Shown here: one piece after another, positions 34,280-43,061 of the stretch
Layout: each line of letters begins with the position of its first letter
How positions within the stretch are numbered: the stretch's first letter is position 1
NCBI RefSeq assembly: GCF_013618635.1
Contig: NZ_JABLSJ010000001.1
Coordinates: forward strand, 310,001 to 374,000
Origin: Thalassobacillus sp. CUG 92003
GTDB taxonomy: Bacteria; Bacillota; Bacilli; Bacillales; Halobacillaceae
Reading direction: 5' to 3'
DNA length: 64,000 nt
Position numbers and translations under genes: made by a program
Notes under the pieces: generated by a model
The model's input: only the letters and a program-made list of their open reading frames with translations
Databases searched by the model: none
What the model was told of the DNA's origin: nothing

Positions 34280-35361
34280 GGGGTGCAAACGCTGTTTCGG
34301 CCGTTTTGTTTGGCTTGATAGAGGGCTGCGTCGGCATCCTGGTAGAGGTTTTCTTGATCCCCGCCTGGTTCTCCGTTGAAAGCGGAAACGCCCATGGAAA
34401 CAGTGAGTCGAATAATTTGTCCGTCTGGTAATGTAAACGGATAGGTTTCAACAGCTCCGCGGATGCGTTCAGCAATGAGGTTGGCCTGCTCCTGTTGGCA
34501 GTCCGGTAATAAAATCGAGAATTCCTCACCGCCATTCCGGGAAAGTTTATCTTCATATCGGATGAGTCCCGCCAACAAGCTGGCTAACTGCTGCAATATT
34601 TCATCACCTGCAGGATGACCGTATGTATCATTGATTTGTTTGAAATGATCTACGTCCAGTAAACATACCGCGCAGCATTCATGAGCTTCGATGCTCTCTA
34701 CGATCATGGTGTTGTAAAAATGGTCAAACGACCGGACATTATAGAGGCCAGTTAGAGCATCAAGTTCGGCGTTTTCTTTATATTGAAAGTAACGTTCACT
34801 ATTGGTTCTGATGTAGTCCACAAAATAAAAAATCATATAGCCGCCAACCATGGTACTGATGATATGAATGAAGGCAAAATCCAAAACTTGGTTGAACTCA
34901 TCGACCACGATGAATAAGGCAAGAGAAAAGACGGCCTGGCTGTAAATGAGCAGCCACGTCCATTTCTTCCATTTCCCGCTTTTGATGACGCGGGCAATAA
35001 CTCCCGCGCCTAACGCAATAGCAAGCATCATGAACAAGGATACAAATGAGGAAAAATTGACATCGATTAAAAAGCGTCCAACCGTGATGACGGCAGCTGC
35101 GATCAAGGGTGGGATAAATCCGCCATAAAAAGCGACCATGACGACGGGGATATGTCTTAAGTCCAAAATCGTGATGTCGTTTACGATAAGGCTGTAGTGC
35201 ATTAAAATGATACCCAGAATCCCGGCAAGCAGCCCGTCCAATGTCTTAATGGTTAAAGAAGACGAAAACGTTAGCCGGTTATGGCGGAACAGTTGGTGCC
35301 AAACGAACGTAAACGAAATTAACAAGGAAATATTGACGACTAGATCACTGATCATCCCCAT
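34273..35361 (-). CDS. Diguanylate cyclase, 5TM-LytS-type sensor plus GGDEF
   Basis: A 362-aa membrane protein: an N-terminal 5TM-5TMR_LYT sensor domain (about 1-180, five to six hydrophobic segments, with FYGGFIPPLIAA) and a C-terminal GGDEF domain (about 200-360). The active-site loop reads GGEEF and the product-inhibition I-site RYED lies exactly five residues before it, so it should make cyclic di-GMP and be feedback-inhibited. I use ATG 35361, which follows AGGAGGAG; the open frame reaches 35391 from a GTG without a site. It is convergent with the amidohydrolase; its stop lies within repeat copy C. Confidence 0.9.
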   Translation of the reverse strand: MGMISDLVVNISLLISFTFVWHQLFRHNRLTFSSSLTIKTLDGLLAGILGIILMHYSLIVNDITILDLRHIPVVMVAFYGGFIPPLIAAAVITVGRFLIDVNFSSFVSLFMMLAIALGAGVIARVIKSGKWKKWTWLLIYSQAVFSLALFIVVDEFNQVLDFAFIHIISTMVGGYMIFYFVDYIRTNSERYFQYKENAELDALTGLYNVRSFDHFYNTMIVESIEAHECCAVCLLDVDHFKQINDTYGHPAGDEILQQLASLLAGLIRYEDKLSRNGGEEFSILLPDCQQEQANLIAERIRGAVETYPFTLPDGQIIRLTVSMGVSAFNGEPGGDQENLYQDADAALYQAKQNGRNSVCTPR

Positions 35362-35466
35362 GACGTCTCCTCCTATGGCCAGCAATGCCACTCATTTTTA
35401 TAGGCACATTATACCATGATTTTATTCCCTGTGTGCAATAAATCGTAATATTTTTAAAGTTGTTGC

Positions 35467-35510
35467 GTACCTGGTACAAAAGTGGGTTTTTGAAAAGAGC
35501 CGGGTGTGTC
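35467..35510 (+). repeat. GTACCTGGTAC element, copy D
   Basis: Head at 35467-35477 and tail GAAAAGAGCCGGGTGTGTC at 35492-35510, lacking the final CATTTT. It lies between the ZIP gene's terminator and the start of the diguanylate cyclase gene. Confidence 0.85.
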
Positions 35511-35533
35511 GAAGTCTGCGGGGGTGAAATTAA

Positions 35534-35569
35534 AAAGACGAGTTTGGCGTAATCGCCGAACTCGTCTTT
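35534..35569 (-). terminator. Intrinsic terminator of the ZIP transporter gene
   Basis: A 16-bp stem (35534-35549 / 35554-35569) with loop TAAT and one wobble pair. Read on the minus strand it is followed by TTTTTAATTT. Confidence 0.8.
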
Positions 35570-35591
35570 GGTATTTATGAGAGTATTTATT

Positions 35592-36398
35592 TTAGCCGAG
35601 CGCTACGTCAAGGACCATCATTACTGCAAATCCGATCATTAAAAAGATCGAGGATAGCTGGACGTGGCCTTTTTCTTGAGAGCCGGGGATGATTTCTTTA
35701 ACCACGACAAAGATCATGGCGCCGGCAGCAAAACTAAGCGCGTATGGCAGAATTGGATCGATAATGATAATGGCCAGGGCGCCGATAACGGCTGAAATCG
35801 GTTCGACCATCCCAGAAAACTGGCCGTACATGAAACTTTTCATTTTTGACATGCCGTCTCGTCGGAGGGGCATCGACACGGCCATCCCTTCAGGGAAGTT
35901 CTGAATCCCGATTCCCAGGGCCAGAGCTACTGCACCGCCTAAGGATGCATTAGAAAATTCGGCAGCCAAGGCTCCGAACGCGACCCCGATTGCTAAGCCT
36001 TCCGGTATATTGTGGAGGGTGATCGAAAAGACGAGTAAGGCTGTTCGATGTTTAGCTTTGATATCTTTAATCTCAGTAAAATAATACTCTTGATGAAGAA
36101 AGGGCAGGAGTTTGTCAACGAGCAAGAGAAGAACCCCGCCTAACAAAAACCCTGTTACAGCCGGCACGTAACCAGGTACCGCGCTTTCTTGTGACATTTC
36201 AATCGCAGGGGAAAGCAACGACCAAAAACTTGCCGCAATCATAACGCCGCCTGCGAAGGCCAGCATCCCGTCCATTAGTTTTTGATTCGTTCCTTTCATA
36301 AAGAAGACAGCTGCCGCACCAAATGCTGTCATTCCCCATGTGAACAATGTTCCAAGCAATGCTTGCATAACCGGACTCAATGAAGTGAAAAATTCCAT
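35592..36398 (-). CDS. ZIP-family divalent metal transporter
   Basis: A 268-aa membrane protein of the ZIP family (GufA/ZupT-like), importing Zn, Mn or Fe. It has about eight hydrophobic segments. The metal-site motifs are HNIPEGLAIGVAFG (about 126-139) and NFPEGMAVSMPL (about 165-176), both in the transport pathway. It is preceded by a consensus sigma-A promoter and an MntR-like box, pointing to manganese-dependent control. It is monocistronic. GGAGAGG lies 5-6 bp before ATG. Confidence 0.92.
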   Translation of the reverse strand: MEFFTSLSPVMQALLGTLFTWGMTAFGAAAVFFMKGTNQKLMDGMLAFAGGVMIAASFWSLLSPAIEMSQESAVPGYVPAVTGFLLGGVLLLLVDKLLPFLHQEYYFTEIKDIKAKHRTALLVFSITLHNIPEGLAIGVAFGALAAEFSNASLGGAVALALGIGIQNFPEGMAVSMPLRRDGMSKMKSFMYGQFSGMVEPISAVIGALAIIIIDPILPYALSFAAGAMIFVVVKEIIPGSQEKGHVQLSSIFLMIGFAVMMVLDVALG

Positions 36399-36436
36399 AT
36401 TTACCTCTCCTATCTATTTTTACCACGTATCATTTT

Positions 36437-36452
36437 TTTGCCTTAGGGAAAC
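36437..36452 (-). promoter_or_regulatory. MntR-like operator of the ZIP gene
   Basis: TTTGCCTTAGGGAAAC resembles the Bacillus MntR box (TTTGCCTTAAGGAAA-type imperfect palindrome). It lies just downstream of the -10 at about +5 to +20, where a bound repressor blocks transcription. Assignment is by recalled consensus, not by a search. Confidence 0.6.
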
Positions 36453-36462
36453 TTATAATCGT

Positions 36463-36491
36463 ATGATACTCCTCTTAGAAATGAGTGTCAA
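36463..36491 (-). promoter_or_regulatory. Sigma-A promoter of the ZIP gene
   Basis: On the minus strand TTGACA (36491-36486), a 17-bp spacer and TATCAT (36468-36463): a strong vegetative promoter. Confidence 0.8.
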
Positions 36492-36513
36492 CTTATATAT
36501 TTGTCGTGATTTC

Positions 36514-36560
36514 GTACCTGGTACAAAAGTGGCTTTTTCAAAAGAACCGGGCGTGTCATT
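36514..36560 (+). repeat. GTACCTGGTAC element, copy E
   Basis: Head at 36514-36524 and tail AAAAGAACCGGGCGTGTCAT (36541-36559). It lies between the divergent ZIP gene and the small membrane protein gene, and pairs with the inverted copy at 36872-36918 around that small gene. Confidence 0.85.
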
Positions 36561-36641
36561 GGTTTTTTGGTCCATCCGTCTTCCGAAGTTTGAAACGTTA
36601 GGGGACTCGTATCGTATAGTTTAATAGAAGGAGGTATTTCA

Positions 36642-36848
36642 ATGTCGTGGTTTCCTATAGTGGTAATTTCAGTTGCGGTAATAGCGGTGGCGTTGGTTAA
36701 GCTGCGAGACGTTCGCTATAAACAGAAACACCCGACTAAACAATGGGAGGGTGAAGATCATGAGGCAAATGAACAACGTAATCGCGAAGCTCATAAAGAT
36801 GCAGCGGCCAGGCGAGGTTCCGGAAATGCAGGCGGGCCGATGGGTTAA
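36642..36848 (+). CDS. Small single-span membrane protein, function unknown
   Basis: A 68-aa protein that I do not recognise. Residues about 4-20 form one hydrophobic helix (VVISVAVIAVALV); the rest is highly charged and ends Gly-rich (GSGNAGGPMG), so it is probably anchored with a cytoplasmic tail. AGAAGGAGG lies 7-8 bp before ATG, a strong site that supports it being real. It is bracketed by inverted repeat copies E (upstream) and E-prime (24 bp after its stop). Confidence 0.6.
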   Translation: MSWFPIVVISVAVIAVALVKLRDVRYKQKHPTKQWEGEDHEANEQRNREAHKDAAARRGSGNAGGPMG

Positions 36849-36871
36849 TTGATAGAATTGGGTGTTGTACA

Positions 36872-36918
36872 GATGACACGCCCGGCTCTTTTCTATATCG
36901 CCGTTTTGTACCAGGTAC
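36872..36918 (-). repeat. GTACCTGGTAC element, copy E-prime (inverted)
   Basis: Minus-strand orientation: head GTACCAGGTAC at 36908-36918 and tail starting GATGACACGCCCGGCTC at 36872. It lies 24 bp after the small gene's stop. Confidence 0.85.
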
Positions 36919-36990
36919 GCATGGTTGAATTTTCTGAATAGTTGGGATATAGTGGGGTGTATAGGGTTGGTGATTTTTTTTGGGTTGAAC

Positions 36991-37008
36991 ATACTAACCG
37001 GTTAGTAT
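36991..37008. promoter_or_regulatory. Perfect 18-bp palindrome, probable TetR operator
   Basis: ATACTAACCGGTTAGTAT is a perfect dyad placed 22 bp before the first gene of the acyl-CoA operon. Palindromes of this form with a central ACCGGT are common for TetR-family regulators of acyl-CoA catabolism. A TetR gene lies inside the operon (41496), so autoregulation is likely. Confidence 0.65.
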
Positions 37009-37030
37009 TATGGAAAGTGGAGGTGCGGGA

Positions 37031-38263
37031 ATGGATTTTTCTTATTCGGACAAGGTGAATGCGCTGCGGGCTAAGCTTGAGGAATTTATGGAAGACGTGG
37101 TGTATCCGAATGAACATGTTTACAAGGAGCAACTGGGAGAGGATACGCGATTCTCTGACATTCCACCCATTATGGACGAAATGAAACAGCAAGCGAAGCA
37201 GGCGGGGTTATGGAATTTGTTTTTACCGGATCAAGTGCACGGACACGGTTTGACGAATTTAGAATACGCACCGCTTTGTGAAATTATGGGGCGGTCGGTG
37301 GTGGCGCCGGAAGTATTTAACTGCAGTGCTCCTGATACGGGGAACATGGAAGTGCTCGTGCGTTATGGCACTGAGGCGCAGCAGCAGAGGTGGCTCAAGC
37401 CTTTACTTAACGGGGAGATCCGATCGGCTTTTTGTATGACGGAGCCTGATGTCGCGTCGTCTGATGCTACGAATATCGAGGCGGATATTCGGCGTGAGGG
37501 TGATGAATATGTCATTAACGGCCGCAAATGGTGGTCATCCGGCGCTGGTGACCCGCGGTGTGAGATCCTTATTTTTATGGGGAAAACCGACAAATCGGCT
37601 GATCGCCATGAACAGCAATCGATGATTCTTGTGCCGATGGATACACCGGGAGTTGAGGTTCAGCGGATGCTGCCGGTTTTCGGTTATGATGATGCGCCTC
37701 ATGGGCATGCAGAAATCACCTTTACGGATGTCCGGGTGCCGGCGGAGAATATCCTCCTTGGTGAAGGCAAAGGATTCGCGATCGCTCAAGGACGGCTCGG
37801 ACCGGGTCGGATTCACCATTGCATGCGCACGATTGGTGCTGCGGAACGGGCGCTTGAGATTATGAGCAAGCGTGTCGAAGAGCGGACGCCATTTGGCCAA
37901 CCACTTGCTAACCAAGGTGTCATTCGGGAATGGATTGCCGATTCGCGTATCGAAATTGAGCAAGCGCGTCTGCTCGTGTTAAAAGCGGCGGATAAAATGG
38001 ATAAAGTGGGCAATAAGGAAGCTCGAAAAGAAATTGCGATGATCAAAGTGGTCGCACCGAATATGGCTTTGAAAGTCATTGACCGTGCGATTCAGGCGCT
38101 CGGAGCCGCGGGTGTCAGTGAAGATTTTCCACTTGCAAGCAGTTATGCTGGGATCCGGACGCTGCGTCTTGCGGACGGGCCGGATGAAGTCCATCGCCAG
38201 GCGATTGCCAAACTCGAACTTCGTCAGCAGGCAGCGAAACGGGACAAAATTTTTTCAAACTAA
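37031..38263 (+). CDS. ACAD11-like acyl-CoA dehydrogenase family protein
   Basis: A 410-aa acyl-CoA dehydrogenase-fold flavoprotein. Its local sequence is strikingly like the dehydrogenase domain of animal ACAD10/ACAD11: [14 protein letters not shown] (about 96-109), [16 protein letters not shown] (about 135-150), [10 protein letters not shown] and [14 protein letters not shown] (about 255-268). Those enzymes, and LvaC of the Pseudomonas levulinate pathway, convert phosphorylated 4-hydroxyacyl-CoA to an enoyl-CoA and on towards 3-hydroxyacyl-CoA. The matching APH kinase is encoded at 44272 in the same operon. ATG 37031 follows GTGGAGG; an earlier ATG at 37010 abuts the operator palindrome. 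Confidence 0.88.
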   Translation: MDFSYSDKVNALRAKLEEFMEDVVYPNEHVYKEQLGEDTRFSDIPPIMDEMKQQAKQAGLWNLFLPDQVHGHGLTNLEYAPLCEIMGRSVVAPEVFNCSAPDTGNMEVLVRYGTEAQQQRWLKPLLNGEIRSAFCMTEPDVASSDATNIEADIRREGDEYVINGRKWWSSGAGDPRCEILIFMGKTDKSADRHEQQSMILVPMDTPGVEVQRMLPVFGYDDAPHGHAEITFTDVRVPAENILLGEGKGFAIAQGRLGPGRIHHCMRTIGAAERALEIMSKRVEERTPFGQPLANQGVIREWIADSRIEIEQARLLVLKAADKMDKVGNKEARKEIAMIKVVAPNMALKVIDRAIQALGAAGVSEDFPLASSYAGIRTLRLADGPDEVHRQAIAKLELRQQAAKRDKIFSN

Positions 38264-38299
38264 TATGAAAGCGTTATCAATTTTGTGAGGAGGACTAGG

Positions 38300-39076
38300 A
38301 TGAGTGTGATCGATCATTTGTTCAACTTAAATGGTAAGACAGCGATTGTGACGGGCGGCGGACGCGGTCTAGGGAAGCAGATGGCCAAAGCCTTTGCCGA
38401 TGCTGGAGCAAACGTTGTGATTTGTTCAAGAAAGGTGGAGAACTGTGAAGAAACAGCTCAAGAAATAGCTGACGCAGGAGGAAACATACGGGCTCTGGCG
38501 TGTGATGTCACGGATCAGGATCAAGTGGCCCATGTCGTTGATGAAACGGTTAACACATACGGTCGAATCGACATCCTCGTTAATAACAGTGGGGCGTCAT
38601 GGGGAGCGTCTGCACTGGAAATGCCGCTGGAAGCCTGGCAAAAAGTGATGAACGTCAATGTAACCGGTGCTTTTCTCATGTCTCAAGCCGTCGGTAAACA
38701 TATGGTCGAGCAGCAATCGGGCAAAATCATCAACATATCATCCGTCGCCGGGTTAAAAGGAACGGACGCACGGTTCATGGATGCTATCGGATACAACACG
38801 AGCAAGGGGGCGATTGTCACATTTACGAAAGACTTGGCAGCGAAATGGGGGCCTGACAACGTTAACGTTAATGCTATTGCGCCGGGCTTCTTTCCGACGA
38901 AAATGTCCAAAGGCTTGCTGGACGCCGGCCAGGATATGATTCTGGAACGGACACCGCTCGGGCGTCTGGGCGGAGATGAAGACATGATGGGGGCGGCTTT
39001 GTTTCTGGCATCAAAGGCGTCGGATTATGTCACCGGCGAAATATTGACCGTGGATGGTGGCATGCACGCGGTATAG
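38300..39076 (+). CDS. SDR-family oxidoreductase (3-oxoacyl reductase-like) 1
   Basis: A 258-aa classical short-chain dehydrogenase. It has the cofactor motif TGGGRGLGKQ (about 17-26), NNSGASWG, catalytic Ser in INISSVAG and YNTSKGAI (about 157-164). It reduces or oxidises a hydroxy/ketoacyl intermediate with NAD(P)H. In the LvaA-E scheme an SDR (LvaD) reduces the 4-keto group; this gene, next to the ACAD11-like protein, is a candidate. ATG 38300 follows GTGAGGAGG. Confidence 0.88.
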   Translation: MSVIDHLFNLNGKTAIVTGGGRGLGKQMAKAFADAGANVVICSRKVENCEETAQEIADAGGNIRALACDVTDQDQVAHVVDETVNTYGRIDILVNNSGASWGASALEMPLEAWQKVMNVNVTGAFLMSQAVGKHMVEQQSGKIINISSVAGLKGTDARFMDAIGYNTSKGAIVTFTKDLAAKWGPDNVNVNAIAPGFFPTKMSKGLLDAGQDMILERTPLGRLGGDEDMMGAALFLASKASDYVTGEILTVDGGMHAV

Positions 39077-39088
39077 GAGGTTCTGACG

Positions 39089-39841
39089 ATGCAGCTGGAA
39101 GGGAAAAATGCGTTGATTACAGGTGGAGCCAGCGGAATCGGCCGTGCCACGGCGATCAAAATGGCGTCAGAAGGCGCGAACGTTATGATAGCTGATCGGG
39201 ACATTGAACGAGGCGAGATGCTGGCTGGCGATATTGAAGCATCAGGGAGCACGGCAGTTTTTCGTGAAATCAATGTGGCACAAGAGCAGAGTGTGCAGGA
39301 AGCAGTCGTCTTTGCCCACAAGCGCTTCGGTTCCCTGGATATTTTATTTAATAATGCGGGGGTCGGCGGCCAAGAGAAGAAGCTGCACGCGTTATCTGAA
39401 GCTGAATGGGATCAGGTGGTCGATGTCAATTTGAAAGGGGTGTTTCTCGGCATCAAACATGCCGCTCCGATTATGATGGAGCAAGGCAGCGGCGCGATTA
39501 TCAATACATCGAGTGTCCTCGGCTTTAAGGGGAAGAAACGGACAGGCCCTTATAACGCATCCAAAGGCGGTCTTGTAACGCTTACGAAAAATGCTGCCTT
39601 GGAATACGGCCGTTATGGCATCCGTGTGAACGCCGTGGGACCGGGTGTGATCGATACGCCGATCGTCGATAACTGGCGTGAAGACCAACGGAAATGGGAC
39701 GTTATTTCTTCAGCGAACGCGCTGGGGCGCATCGGAAAACCTGAAGAGGTGGCCGAAGCGGTCGTCTTTCTGGCGTCTGAGCAAGCCTCGTTTATCACAG
39801 GTGAAACGTTGATGGTGGATGGCGGCGGTTTAACATTTTGA
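39089..39841 (+). CDS. SDR-family oxidoreductase 2
   Basis: A 250-aa classical short-chain dehydrogenase with TGGASGIGRATA (about 10-21), NNAGVGG, NTSSVLG and catalytic YNASKGG (about 154-160). ATAGGAGG precedes the start. It is a diverged paralogue of the preceding SDR, 12 bp downstream of it. Its substrate is unknown, but operon context suggests a hydroxyacyl-CoA or its alcohol or ketone form. Confidence 0.88.
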   Translation: MQLEGKNALITGGASGIGRATAIKMASEGANVMIADRDIERGEMLAGDIEASGSTAVFREINVAQEQSVQEAVVFAHKRFGSLDILFNNAGVGGQEKKLHALSEAEWDQVVDVNLKGVFLGIKHAAPIMMEQGSGAIINTSSVLGFKGKKRTGPYNASKGGLVTLTKNAALEYGRYGIRVNAVGPGVIDTPIVDNWREDQRKWDVISSANALGRIGKPEEVAEAVVFLASEQASFITGETLMVDGGGLTF

Positions 39842-39860
39842 ATCGAGGAGGAGATGTGTC

Positions 39861-41471
39861 ATGGAACACGTAGGCAGAAGGCATTATCCGGAACATATTC
39901 GCACAGAAGTGGAGGTGCCGGATATTGCGTTGACAGACGTTCTGCAGGAAACAGTCGCGAAATTTCCCGACAATCCGGCGTTGTCCTTTTATGGAAATGA
40001 AATCAGTTATCAAGAATTGGCGATGCAGGTGGCTGCGTTTGCTTCGTCCCTGCAGCAGAACGAGGTGAACAAAGGCGACCGAGTGGCGATCATGCTGCCG
40101 AACTGTCCCCATTATGTCATCAGCTATTATGGGACACTGACTGCCGGCGCTGTGGTCACCCAAGTCAATCCAATGCTGGTAGGTCGCGAGTTAGAACATA
40201 TTTTATCCGATTCGGGAGCTGAAACGATTGTCATCTATGAACCGCTTGTTCCGATATTAGAAAAAATCAAGGACCAGACCGCCATTAAAAATGTCATCGC
40301 CGTGCAATTTACAGGCGAATATGAACCTGTTAGCGATGAAATCGTATTTTCGGCGTTTTTACAGCTTGCTCCGGGAGCTCCGGCGCCGGTCGCCATTGAC
40401 CCGAGCGAAGATTTGGCTGTACTGCAATATACAGGTGGTACGACAGGTCGTTCAAAAGGGGCGATGCTGACCCATCGAAACGTGGTGGCGAATGTTGTGC
40501 AGACGCATGAATATTTCCAGGATGAAGTTGAACCTGGCAAAGAACGTTACCTGACCGTGATTCCCCTGTTCCACGTGTTTGGTATGACGTCCTGCATGAA
40601 TTTCTCAATCTACTCAGGTGCCAAAAGTATTATGCTACCTCGTTTCGAGCTGGAGGAAGTACTCGAAACGATTAAGAACGAACAGCCGACCTTTTTCCCG
40701 GGCGTTCCGACGATGTATGTGGCACTTACGAATCATCCGCATGCTGAGGAATATGGACTGGGAAGCATCAACGTTTGTAACAGTGGCAGCGCCCCGATGC
40801 CGCAGGAATTGATGCGTAGTTTCGAGGCTAAAACAGGTGCCCGGGTGCTAGAAGGATTTGGCTTATCTGAAAGTTCCCCCGTCACACATTGCAATCCGCC
40901 GTTTAGTGAACGAAAACCGGGCAGTGTCGGCATAGGCGTTCCTTCCACCGAATACAAAATTGTCGATGTAGCCACAGGCGTAGAAGAGCTGCCGCCTGGT
41001 GAATCGGGTGAAGTCATTTTACGTGGCCCGCAAATTATGAAGGGGTATTGGAAGATGCCGGAAGAAACGGAACAAACGCTGCGCGACGGCTGGCTTTATA
41101 CCGGGGACATTGCAAGAATCGACGATGACGGTTATTTGTATATTGTCGATCGCAAGAAAGATTTGATTATTGCGGGCGGCTACAACATTTACCCGCGAGA
41201 CGTGGAAGAGATTCTCTATGAACACGAAGCCGTTCAGGAAGCGGTCGTAGTCGGTGTTCCTGACGCTTATCGCGGCGAAACGGTCCAGGCTTTTGTTGTA
41301 CTAAAAGACCAGCACACAGCGACATCCGAGGAGCTGATCGCTTATTGCCGAGATAACATGGCCGCTTATAAAGTGCCGCGGGAAGTCGAGTTCCGTGATG
41401 AGCTGCCTAAGACGAATGTCGGGAAAATTTTGCGAAGAACCATCAGGGAGGAAGCTTCTAAGAAAGCGTAA
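39861..41471 (+). CDS. Long-chain-type acyl-CoA ligase (AMP-binding) 1
   Basis: A 536-aa adenylate-forming enzyme that activates a carboxylic acid to its CoA thioester with ATP. Core motifs are YTGGTTGRSKGAM (about 193-205), the A5-like GFGLSESSPV (about 332-341), YTGDIARIDDDGY and the C-terminal catalytic Lys region KTNVGKILRR (about 519-528). It resembles Bacillus LcfA/FadD types. It would provide the entry step of this operon. Confidence 0.9.
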   Translation: MEHVGRRHYPEHIRTEVEVPDIALTDVLQETVAKFPDNPALSFYGNEISYQELAMQVAAFASSLQQNEVNKGDRVAIMLPNCPHYVISYYGTLTAGAVVTQVNPMLVGRELEHILSDSGAETIVIYEPLVPILEKIKDQTAIKNVIAVQFTGEYEPVSDEIVFSAFLQLAPGAPAPVAIDPSEDLAVLQYTGGTTGRSKGAMLTHRNVVANVVQTHEYFQDEVEPGKERYLTVIPLFHVFGMTSCMNFSIYSGAKSIMLPRFELEEVLETIKNEQPTFFPGVPTMYVALTNHPHAEEYGLGSINVCNSGSAPMPQELMRSFEAKTGARVLEGFGLSESSPVTHCNPPFSERKPGSVGIGVPSTEYKIVDVATGVEELPPGESGEVILRGPQIMKGYWKMPEETEQTLRDGWLYTGDIARIDDDGYLYIVDRKKDLIIAGGYNIYPRDVEEILYEHEAVQEAVVVGVPDAYRGETVQAFVVLKDQHTATSEELIAYCRDNMAAYKVPREVEFRDELPKTNVGKILRRTIREEASKKA

Positions 41472-41495
41472 CTGCAGCGGCCCCCTGACTTGGCA

Positions 41496-42158
41496 ATGGA
41501 GATAGAGAAAGGACAATTGAGACATCGAAGGGGGCGGACACGTTTGAAACATAAAATTGTAGAAACGAGCATTCAATTATTCGAACAAAAAGGTTTCAAA
41601 GAGACGTCCATTCAGGATATTGCCCATGCTCTCGGGGTGACAAAAGGTACATTCTACTATTATTTCACGAGTAAAGAACAAGTGCTGATCACCATTCACC
41701 GAGGGTATATCGACCACCTGATGGAAGAGCAGATGGCAATCATGAACCGTTCTGATTGGACGTACACCGAGAAATTACATGGTTTAGTGGAAATGTTACT
41801 GCGCAATATTGCCCCTCGAGGCCGGAGTGCCCGGGTGTTTTTCCGAGAGTTTCGCCATCTGAGTGATGAAAATTTGGAAGAAATCAGAGCGAAACGTGAC
41901 CGGGTGCGGTTTGCGATGGAAGAGGTGATTCGTTCCGGCATTTCAGCAGGGGAATTCAGGCCGGATTTGGAGGCTGATATCGTCACGCTTGGCATATTAG
42001 GGGCATGCAATTGGAGTTATCAATGGTTCAATCCTGACGGCCAAAAAACGGATAAGCAGATTGCGACGGTTTATACGGATATGGTGCTGAGCGGTATCCG
42101 AAACGATTCCAATGAGTATCAGGCTTATAACGGCGCATCCATCGTAGCCGAAAAATGA
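41496..42158 (+). CDS. TetR-family transcriptional regulator
   Basis: A roughly 220-aa regulator with an N-terminal TetR HTH (IQDIAHALGVTKGTFYYYF, about 44-62) and a variable ligand-binding C-terminal domain. Family relatives in Firmicutes control fatty acid degradation and respond to acyl-CoA. The start is uncertain: ATG 41496 has no clear ribosome binding site, whereas TTG 41544 lies well behind AAGGGGG (41528-41534) and gives a usual TetR N terminus (KHKIVETSIQLFE). It is embedded in the operon; the palindrome at 36991 is its likely operator. Confidence 0.85.
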   Translation: MEIEKGQLRHRRGRTRLKHKIVETSIQLFEQKGFKETSIQDIAHALGVTKGTFYYYFTSKEQVLITIHRGYIDHLMEEQMAIMNRSDWTYTEKLHGLVEMLLRNIAPRGRSARVFFREFRHLSDENLEEIRAKRDRVRFAMEEVIRSGISAGEFRPDLEADIVTLGILGACNWSYQWFNPDGQKTDKQIATVYTDMVLSGIRNDSNEYQAYNGASIVAEK

Positions 42159-42176
42159 TCGAAGGAGGAATAAGGG

Positions 42177-43061
42177 ATGAAAGCAGAACACGTCAACAAA
42201 ATAACGGTGCTGGGCGCAGGGTCGATGGGACATCAAATCGCCATGCTTTGTGCGCTGGGTGGTTTTGATACCTATTTGCAGGATATTAACGAACAGGCGT
42301 TGACCCAGGCAACGGACCAGCTCGACGGTCATATGACGAAGTGGGTGAAAAAGGGCAAAATCTCAGAACACGATAAAGAGGCTGCCTTCAACCGGCTTCA
42401 TACGACGACGAATCTGGAAGAAGCAGCGGCTGATACGGATTTTGTCATTGAAGCTGTCGTGGAAAAGCTTGATGTCAAACAGAAGGTGTTCAAGCAACTG
42501 GATGAAATAGCGCCTGCCCATGCTGTTTTTGCTACGAATAGTTCCACGATCGTCAATTCGCAGATAGCTGAAGTGACGGGTCGCCCGGACCGTATTTGTA
42601 ACATGCATTTTTTCTACCCGGCCCTCGTGATGGATTGTGTGGAAGTGGTGCAAAGTGATGAGACATCAGAGGAAACCGCCCAACTTGCCCTGGAGGTATG
42701 TGATCGCATCGGGCGGACTCGTGTACTGCTGCGTAAAGAATTGTACGGGTTTATTGCGAACCGGATCTTATTTGCGCTTACCAAAGAAGCCGTGCACTTG
42801 TATGAAGAAGGCTATGCTGATTTCAAAGACATCGATACCATTTGTGAAAAAGCGTTGAATCATCCGATCGGGCCGTTTGCGCTCATGGACCTCTCCGGCA
42901 TTGATGTCGGGTATTACGGGAATGTGCAACTCTATCATGAGACCGGAAACCCCGATGATAAGCCCGCGAAATCGGTGGAAGAAAAGGTTAAAAAAGGCGA
43001 GCTCGGACGCAAAACAGGCAAAGGCTGGTATGACTATACGAAGGAAGGGGCGCGTGTCTAA
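42177..43061 (+). CDS. 3-hydroxyacyl-CoA (3-hydroxybutyryl-CoA) dehydrogenase
   Basis: A 294-aa two-domain protein: Rossmann domain with VLGAGSMGHQIA (about 12-23) and a C-terminal 3HCDH domain with GFIANRILFALTKEA. It oxidises 3-hydroxyacyl-CoA to 3-ketoacyl-CoA (or the reverse). His of NMHFFYP and Glu nearby are the usual catalytic pair. It abuts the enoyl-CoA hydratase gene with no spacer (TAA then ATG), so the two subunits of a beta-oxidation step are coupled. Confidence 0.92.
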   Translation: MKAEHVNKITVLGAGSMGHQIAMLCALGGFDTYLQDINEQALTQATDQLDGHMTKWVKKGKISEHDKEAAFNRLHTTTNLEEAAADTDFVIEAVVEKLDVKQKVFKQLDEIAPAHAVFATNSSTIVNSQIAEVTGRPDRICNMHFFYPALVMDCVEVVQSDETSEETAQLALEVCDRIGRTRVLLRKELYGFIANRILFALTKEAVHLYEEGYADFKDIDTICEKALNHPIGPFALMDLSGIDVGYYGNVQLYHETGNPDDKPAKSVEEKVKKGELGRKTGKGWYDYTKEGARV

